A stretch of DNA of 64,000 nt from Gammaproteobacteria bacterium (GTDB lineage Bacteria > Pseudomonadota > Gammaproteobacteria > Pseudomonadales > Azotimanducaceae), in the NCBI GenBank assembly GCA_028821515.1, contig JAPPGA010000033.1, positions 38,969 to 102,968 on the forward strand. The letters run 5' to 3'. Of the stretch, positions 60,662 to 64,000 are shown in pieces (position 1 is the stretch's first letter; every line of letters begins with the position of its first letter). Under the pieces are notes generated by a model. It made no database searches. It was not told the origin of the DNA and saw nothing but the letters and a program-made list of their open reading frames with translations. Position numbers and translations under genes: made by a program.

Positions 60662-61105
60662 CTAGTGGGTGCTGTCCTCGGCGCAATAGATGCGCCGGCC
60701 TAACACCTGAAGTACGGCTTGCTCGAACACGGGTTTTCTGCGCGTCAAGTGCGACGCATCTTCCGCAAGCAATAGGCTGAACTCTCCCAACACCGTACTC
60801 CGCACTTCCGCGGCGTTCGGGAGGTTCGGAGCAACCTTGGATCTCAGGTTTTCTTTGCAGCGGGAAAGAAGAACGCTGAGCGTCTGGCTGTGATCGTGTT
60901 CTCTATTGCCGCGCACGGCTTCGCGAATGAGATGCACGAGGCACTCTGAACGAAGGTATTCCGACGATGATTTGTCCGTTACCCGCAGTCGATGTCTAAG
61001 CGTCGCTTTATCCTGGCCAAGCGCTTCAGCAATGTGAGCCTCAACGGCACTTGGCCGGACATAGGGGCATCCGTTTTTCTTACGTTTCGTGAGCGGTCGA
61101 ACAAT
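60662..61105 (-). CDS. Unrecognised protein with no standard start codon
   Basis: The frame is open from 61165 to the stop at 60662 but contains no ATG, GTG or TTG in its first 76 codons (the GTG at 60937 is internal to conserved-looking sequence). A perfect AAGGAGG (61111-61117) lies five bases before an ATT at 61105; starting there gives 147 residues. The sequence reads KKNGCPYVRPSAVEAHIAEA, then SSEYLRSECLVHLIREAV and AAEVRSTVLGEFSLLLAEDA. I recognise no domain. It lies between ssrA and the ECF sigma gene, same strand. A partial second copy of its N-terminal codons lies in the duplicated region at 63.2-63.35 kb. Confidence 0.5.
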   Translation of the reverse strand: MVRPLTKRKKNGCPYVRPSAVEAHIAEALGQDKATLRHRLRVTDKSSSEYLRSECLVHLIREAVRGNREHDHSQTLSVLLSRCKENLRSKVAPNLPNAAEVRSTVLGEFSLLLAEDASHLTRRKPVFEQAVLQVLGRRIYCAEDSTH

Positions 61106-61242
61106 CCCGGCCTCCTTGTGCGCCGCCGGATTTGCTGTCGACTGACGATCCCAGGTCTTAATCGATCAAGGAGAGCCAAACCGGAAACCCCTCCGCCACT
61201 AGCGTGCACTCGGAGGCCTTACTCCATCGGTTAGGAACTCTT

Positions 61243-61596
61243 TGGTGGAGGCGGCGGGAGTCGAACCCGCGTCCGTCAGCACTCGGCCGTCGGCTCTACA
61301 TGCATAGTTGCGTCTATTGCTTTAGCCCATTTGACGACCCGACGAACAGGGTGTCGATGGGCGAGCCCCTAAGGTTTAGCGACCTGCACCGGGGCGATTG
61401 CCGGCCGCGATCCTGTGTACGAGCCCCCGATGTCACACCACAGGCAACGGGACATCGGGGTTAGCCGTCAGGCGGCTAGTGCGTAGTTTTCGTCGTTGGC
61501 AACTATAAAAAGTTGCAGCGATTGATTAACGAGAGTCACTACCCTCTCGGCATGCACCTTCGGCGTCATTACCGCCGTCGAAACCACATCGCCCCC
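61243..61596 (-). ncRNA. ssrA: tmRNA (ssrA), copy 1
   Basis: Read leftward, the RNA of about 354 nt starts GGGGGCGATGTGGTTTCGAC and ends CGGGTTCGACTCCCGCCGCC then TCCACCA. The 5' GGGGGCG pairs with the 3' CGCCTCC to form the tRNA-like acceptor stem with an encoded CCA. The reading frame at 61468-61500 gives the tag ANDENYALAA and a stop, the form known from E. coli. The tmRNA rescues stalled ribosomes and marks products for degradation. An IS3 element lies 61 bases upstream of the mature 5' end. A second, identical copy lies at 63428-63781. Confidence 0.97.
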
Positions 61597-61636
61597 AAAT
61601 TGTTGATCCACTGCTCCCGCAGGAAAAAGGGCACCG

Positions 61637-61642
61637 AGTATA
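61637..61642 (-). promoter_or_regulatory. -10 hexamer of ssrA copy 1, -35 region replaced by IS3
   Basis: Read leftward, TATACT (one mismatch from TATAAT) lies about 41 bases before the mature tmRNA 5' end, as expected for a processed precursor. The -35 position would be near 61660-61665, which is inside the IS3 end. The promoter of this copy therefore has a foreign -35 region. Confidence 0.45.
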
Positions 61643-61844
61643 GCAGTGCCCCACAGTGTGGACCTGCCCCGTTTCGGTGGACAGTTTAACGTTTGGGCAA
61701 GGGGGCCTTGCGTCCTCCTCGCCCCTGGTCGGGGCGATTCCCCGATGCGGAGCGACGCCGTCGATGCGCGCCGCCCGTGATTGAACGGGCGGGCGGCGCG
61801 CCCACGCGACACCGGTCCGCGCATCCGCGCGCTCGCGTCGAAGC

Positions 61845-62720
61845 TCACGCCGCCTCCCGCATGCGGTCCCAGCCGCCCCGGCGCTCGAACTCCGCCGGGC
61901 TCAGATAGCCGATGGACGAGTGGCGCCGCCGGGTGTTGTAGAACCCCTCGATGAAGTCGAAGATCGCAAGCTCCGCCTCGCGCCGCGTCGCGAACGTCGA
62001 CCGGTCGATCAACTCGCACTCCAGCGTGGCGAAGAAGCTCTCGCACAGCGCGTTGTCGTAGCAGTCCCCCGCCGCGCCCATCGACAGCCGCACGCCGGCC
62101 TCGCGGCAGCGGTTCCCGAACGCGATCGACGTGTACTGCGAGCCCCGGTCGGAGCGGTGGATCACGCCGCGCGCGCCGCGCTGCCCGAGCGCCATGTCCA
62201 GCGCGTCCAGCATCAGCCAGGTCGCCAGCTCGGCGCCCATGCGCCAGCCCACCACGCGCCTGGAGTACACGTCCACCACCACCGCCAGGTACAAAAACCC
62301 CGCCAGCGTCGGCACGTACGTCGCGTCCGCCACCCACAGCTCGTTCGGCGCCGACGCCGAGAAGTCGCGCCGCACCAGGTCCGGCGCGGGCTCCGCCGAC
62401 GCGTCCGATACCGTCGTCCTCGCCCACTTGCGCCGATCAACCCCGCGCAGGCCGCGCTCGCGCATCAGCCGCGCCACCCGCTTGCGCCCCACGCGCTCGC
62501 CCTCGTCCCGCAACTCCGCCTGGATCCGCGGCGATCCGTACACGCCCCGAGAATCGCGGTGGATCGACGCGATCCGCGCCGACAGATCGGCGTCCCGACG
62601 CGCCCGGCGCGACGGACCCCGCCGCAGCCACGCGTAGTACCCGCTGGCGGAGACCCCCAGCACCCGGCACATCGTCGCCACCGCATGATCGGCCCGGTTC
62701 GCGCTCACGAACTCGAACAC
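61845..62720 (-). CDS. IS3-family transposase OrfB (DDE integrase)
   Basis: The 291-residue protein has an N-terminal helical part (SANRADHAVATMCRVLGVSA, RGVYGSPRIQAELRDEGERV). The DDE core includes ELWVADATYVPTLAGFLYLA (first Asp), GVIHRSDRGSQYTSIAFGNR (second Asp) and DNALCESFFATLECELI (Glu). The C terminus YNTRRRHSSIGYLSPAEFER is typical. It starts at a GTG and lies in the -1 frame relative to orfA with a 16-base overlap, so an OrfAB fusion by -1 frameshifting is expected. All catalytic residues are present. Confidence 0.95.
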   Translation of the reverse strand: MFEFVSANRADHAVATMCRVLGVSASGYYAWLRRGPSRRARRDADLSARIASIHRDSRGVYGSPRIQAELRDEGERVGRKRVARLMRERGLRGVDRRKWARTTVSDASAEPAPDLVRRDFSASAPNELWVADATYVPTLAGFLYLAVVVDVYSRRVVGWRMGAELATWLMLDALDMALGQRGARGVIHRSDRGSQYTSIAFGNRCREAGVRLSMGAAGDCYDNALCESFFATLECELIDRSTFATRREAELAIFDFIEGFYNTRRRHSSIGYLSPAEFERRGGWDRMREAA

Positions 62721-63019
62721 CTTTCCGGTATCGCGTCGGTCTCCCGCGCGAACCAGGCCGCCGCCTTTGCCAGAATGTCCCGCTCTTCCCGCAGGCGCCG
62801 GATCTCGCGCTTCGCGCGCCGCAGCTCCGAGCGCTCGTCGCTCGTCAGCCCGTCAACCCGGCGGCCCTCGTCCCGGTCCGCCTGCCGAACCCAGTTGACG
62901 ATCGTCTGCGCCGTCGGCTCAAACTCCCTCGACAACTCCGCCGGACTGCGTCCGGCGCGAACCAGCGCCACCATCTTCTCTCGAAATTCCCGCGCATACG
63001 GGCGTCGAGTCCTTGCCAT
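62705..63019 (-). CDS. IS3-family transposase OrfA (HTH)
   Basis: The 104-residue protein begins MARTRRPYAREFREKMVALV, contains the HTH GRSPAELSREFEPTAQTIVN, and has a leucine-zipper-like C-terminal helix (ELRRAKREIRRLREERDILA) used for dimerisation. It is preceded by GGAGGTG. It overlaps orfB, in which the frameshifted product would continue. It appears intact, so the element may still be mobile. Confidence 0.93.
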   Translation of the reverse strand: MARTRRPYAREFREKMVALVRAGRSPAELSREFEPTAQTIVNWVRQADRDEGRRVDGLTSDERSELRRAKREIRRLREERDILAKAAAWFARETDAIPERCSSS

Positions 63020-63071
63020 AGGAACACCTCCTCCTCAAAAGGATCATGTGTCCACTAAAGCGGGTCAACTC

Positions 63072-63202
63072 CAGTCGGTGCCTTCGGCTCCGGTTGTTTT
63101 CTGGCGAGGGGACCCCTCGCGCTCCCCGGGCCCGGCCCCGCTCGTCGACCATGGAACAACTGTCCCGGGTCGCTGAGCGCTCCCCGAGACATTTGTTCCA
63201 TG
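63072..63202. repeat. 131-bp repeat, left copy, with an imperfect palindrome
   Basis: This unit recurs at 63839-63969 (offset 767). It is the sequence that lies upstream of ssrA in the uninterrupted copy. It contains TGGAACAACTGTCCCGGG and its near reverse complement CCCCGAGACATTTGTTCCA (63152-63200), able to form a long hairpin. No convincing gene is present. On the left it abuts the IS3 end and on the right the second ssrA copy. Confidence 0.9.
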
Positions 63203-63427
63203 CGAGCGCTTCAGCAATGTGAGCCTCAACGGCACTTGGCCGGACATAGGGGCATCCGTTTTTCTTACGTTTCGTGAGCGGTCGAACAATCCCGGCCTCC
63301 TTGTGCGCCGCCGGATTTGCTGTCGACTGACGATCCCAGGTCTTAATCGATCAAGGAGAGCCAAACCGGAAACCCCTCCGCCACTAGCGTGCACTCGGAG
63401 GCCTTACTCCATCGGTTAGGAACTCTT

Positions 63428-63781
63428 TGGTGGAGGCGGCGGGAGTCGAACCCGCGTCCGTCAGCACTCGGCCGTCGGCTCTACATGCATAGTTGCGTCT
63501 ATTGCTTTAGCCCATTTGACGACCCGACGAACAGGGTGTCGATGGGCGAGCCCCTAAGGTTTAGCGACCTGCACCGGGGCGATTGCCGGCCGCGATCCTG
63601 TGTACGAGCCCCCGATGTCACACCACAGGCAACGGGACATCGGGGTTAGCCGTCAGGCGGCTAGTGCGTAGTTTTCGTCGTTGGCAACTATAAAAAGTTG
63701 CAGCGATTGATTAACGAGAGTCACTACCCTCTCGGCATGCACCTTCGGCGTCATTACCGCCGTCGAAACCACATCGCCCCC
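63428..63781 (-). ncRNA. ssrA: tmRNA (ssrA), copy 2
   Basis: Identical over its full length to copy 1, with the same acceptor stem, CCA end and tag peptide frame at 63653-63685. Unlike copy 1, its upstream region is not interrupted by an insertion sequence, so this copy probably retains the native promoter. Bacteria normally have a single ssrA gene. Confidence 0.96.
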
Positions 63782-63821
63782 AAATTGTTGATCCACTGCT
63801 CCCGCAGGAAAAAGGGCGCCG

Positions 63822-63827
63822 AGTATA
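63822..63827 (-). promoter_or_regulatory. -10 hexamer of ssrA copy 2
   Basis: TATACT read leftward, at the same distance from the tmRNA 5' end as in copy 1. The sequence at the -35 position (63845-63851) is the native one but has poor similarity to TTGACA. Confidence 0.4.
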
Positions 63828-63838
63828 GCAGTGCCCCA

Positions 63839-63969
63839 CAGTCGGTGCCTTCGGCTCCGGTTGTTTTCTGGCGAGGGGACCCCTCGCGCTCCCCGGGCCC
63901 GGCCCCGCTCGTCGACCATGGAACAACTGTCCCGGGTCGCTGAGCGCTCCCCGAGACATTTGTTCCATG
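63839..63969. repeat. 131-bp repeat, right copy, with the same palindrome
   Basis: Copy of 63072-63202. The palindrome lies at 63919-63967. Beyond it the sequence differs: a short CCCCGGC/GCCGGGG stem (63980-63995) reaches the window edge. No gene is seen from 63970 to 64000. Confidence 0.88.
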
Positions 63970-64000
63970 GAAGTATTCCCCCCGGCGTGCCGGGGCGCTG

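Larger units (their letters stand above)
61021..61657. repeat. Left copy of a 637-bp duplication containing ssrA
   Basis: This segment recurs at 63206-63842 (offset 2185) with a single difference, A at 61633 against G at 63818. It holds the whole tmRNA gene, its -10 region and the N-terminal codons of the downstream gene. The right boundary is the IS3 insertion point. Confidence 0.93.
61658..63071 (-). mobile_element. IS3-family insertion sequence
   Basis: About 1.41 kb, GC-richer than its surroundings, holding orfA and orfB on the minus strand. The ends carry imperfect inverted repeats: GACCTGCCCCGTTTCGGTGG at the left and, reading inward from the right, GAGTTGACCCGCTTTAGTGG. CAGT occurs immediately outside both ends (61654-61657 and 63072-63075), a likely 4-bp target duplication. 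The uninterrupted target sequence is visible at 63836-63850. About 190 bases at the left end are non-coding. Confidence 0.9.
63206..63842. repeat. Right copy of the 637-bp duplication containing ssrA
   Basis: Matches 61021-61657 except for one base. Its left boundary (63205/63206) truncates the protein gene that follows copy 1: after the codons for AHIAEAL the frame passes into the 131-bp repeat. Its right boundary continues directly into the second 131-bp repeat, showing the original, uninterrupted arrangement. Confidence 0.93.

Noticed and set aside
60979..61209. 76-residue minus-strand frame beginning MHASGGGVSG
   Set aside because: It overlaps the better-supported frame of the gene at 60662-61105 and lacks a ribosome-binding site; its duplicate at 63.1-63.4 kb only reflects the repeat.
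61243..61310. Possible tRNA gene from the GGGTTCGACTCCC T-arm and CCA end
   Set aside because: There is no anticodon arm at the right distance; it is the 3' tRNA-like half of tmRNA.
61468..61700. Protein frame ending VANDENYALAA
   Set aside because: The end is the tmRNA tag-coding segment; the RNA structure explains the sequence, and no separate protein gene is supported.
61920..63176. 418-residue plus-strand open frame rich in Arg, Pro and His
   Set aside because: It is the antisense shadow of the GC-rich IS3 transposase genes, which have clear catalytic motifs on the other strand.
1..64000. CRISPR arrays
   Set aside because: No series of regularly spaced repeats was found; the only short direct repeats are the pair at 49591 and 49626.

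Overview
The window comes from a GC-rich bacterium, most likely a gammaproteobacterium. The basis is the tmRNA tag peptide ANDENYALAA, which is the enterobacterial form, together with five TonB-dependent outer-membrane receptors, E. coli-like toxin-antitoxin pairs and a YghU-type glutathione transferase. The many CoA-transferase, crotonase, phytanoyl-CoA dioxygenase, sulfatase and receptor genes suggest a marine or host-associated scavenger of complex organic compounds. That lifestyle is inference.

Layout. 1-1.6 kb: the end of a Gfo/Idh/MocA oxidoreductase, a VapBC-like pair and a relic of a second toxin. 1.6-10.2 kb: a CoA-ester cluster with two family III CoA-transferases, two crotonases, a PhyH oxygenase, a TonB receptor and an alpha/beta hydrolase. 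10.2-17.3 kb: an internally duplicated winged-helix-like protein, a FAS1/MaoC-type dehydratase, a secreted protein, two more PhyH proteins (one fused to HEAT repeats), an SDR and a D-2-hydroxyacid dehydrogenase. 17.4-24.8 kb: a rifampicin-phosphotransferase-like PEP enzyme, VOC protein, TIM-barrel isomerase, transglutaminase/TPR lipoprotein, SDR and transaldolase. 24.9-26.7 kb: a DUF3883, HTH, PIN and AbrB accessory run. 27.1-30.8 kb: a YghU-like GST and two sulfatases. 30.9-31.4 kb: HigBA.

31.5-39.5 kb is a minus-strand run containing a DUF3604 protein, a TonB receptor, an ADP-ribosylglycohydrolase, an NTF2-like protein and a TauD oxygenase. 39.6-46.1 kb holds two YejA-like solute-binding proteins, a crotonase, an insertion-sequence scar, a frameshifted sulfatase and a broken small lipoprotein. 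46.4-53.5 kb has two more TonB receptors with transposase debris between them. 53.7-60.6 kb is a FecI/FecR-type surface-signalling unit: ECF sigma, anti-sigma, STN-bearing TonB receptor, then a third YejA-like protein.

The right end (60.6-64.0 kb) is the most unusual part. The ssrA (tmRNA) gene is present twice in a tandem duplication of about 767 bp. An IS3-family element sits precisely at the join inside the first copy, flanked by a CAGT direct repeat. The gene downstream of ssrA copy 1 has no ATG, GTG or TTG at its apparent start.

Functional reading. TonB receptors plus substrate-binding proteins would import large ligands. Sulfatases and the hydrolase would trim them. CoA-transferases, crotonases, the MaoC-type dehydratase, SDRs and Fe(II)/2-oxoglutarate oxygenases would oxidise the products. 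No substrate can be named from sequence alone.
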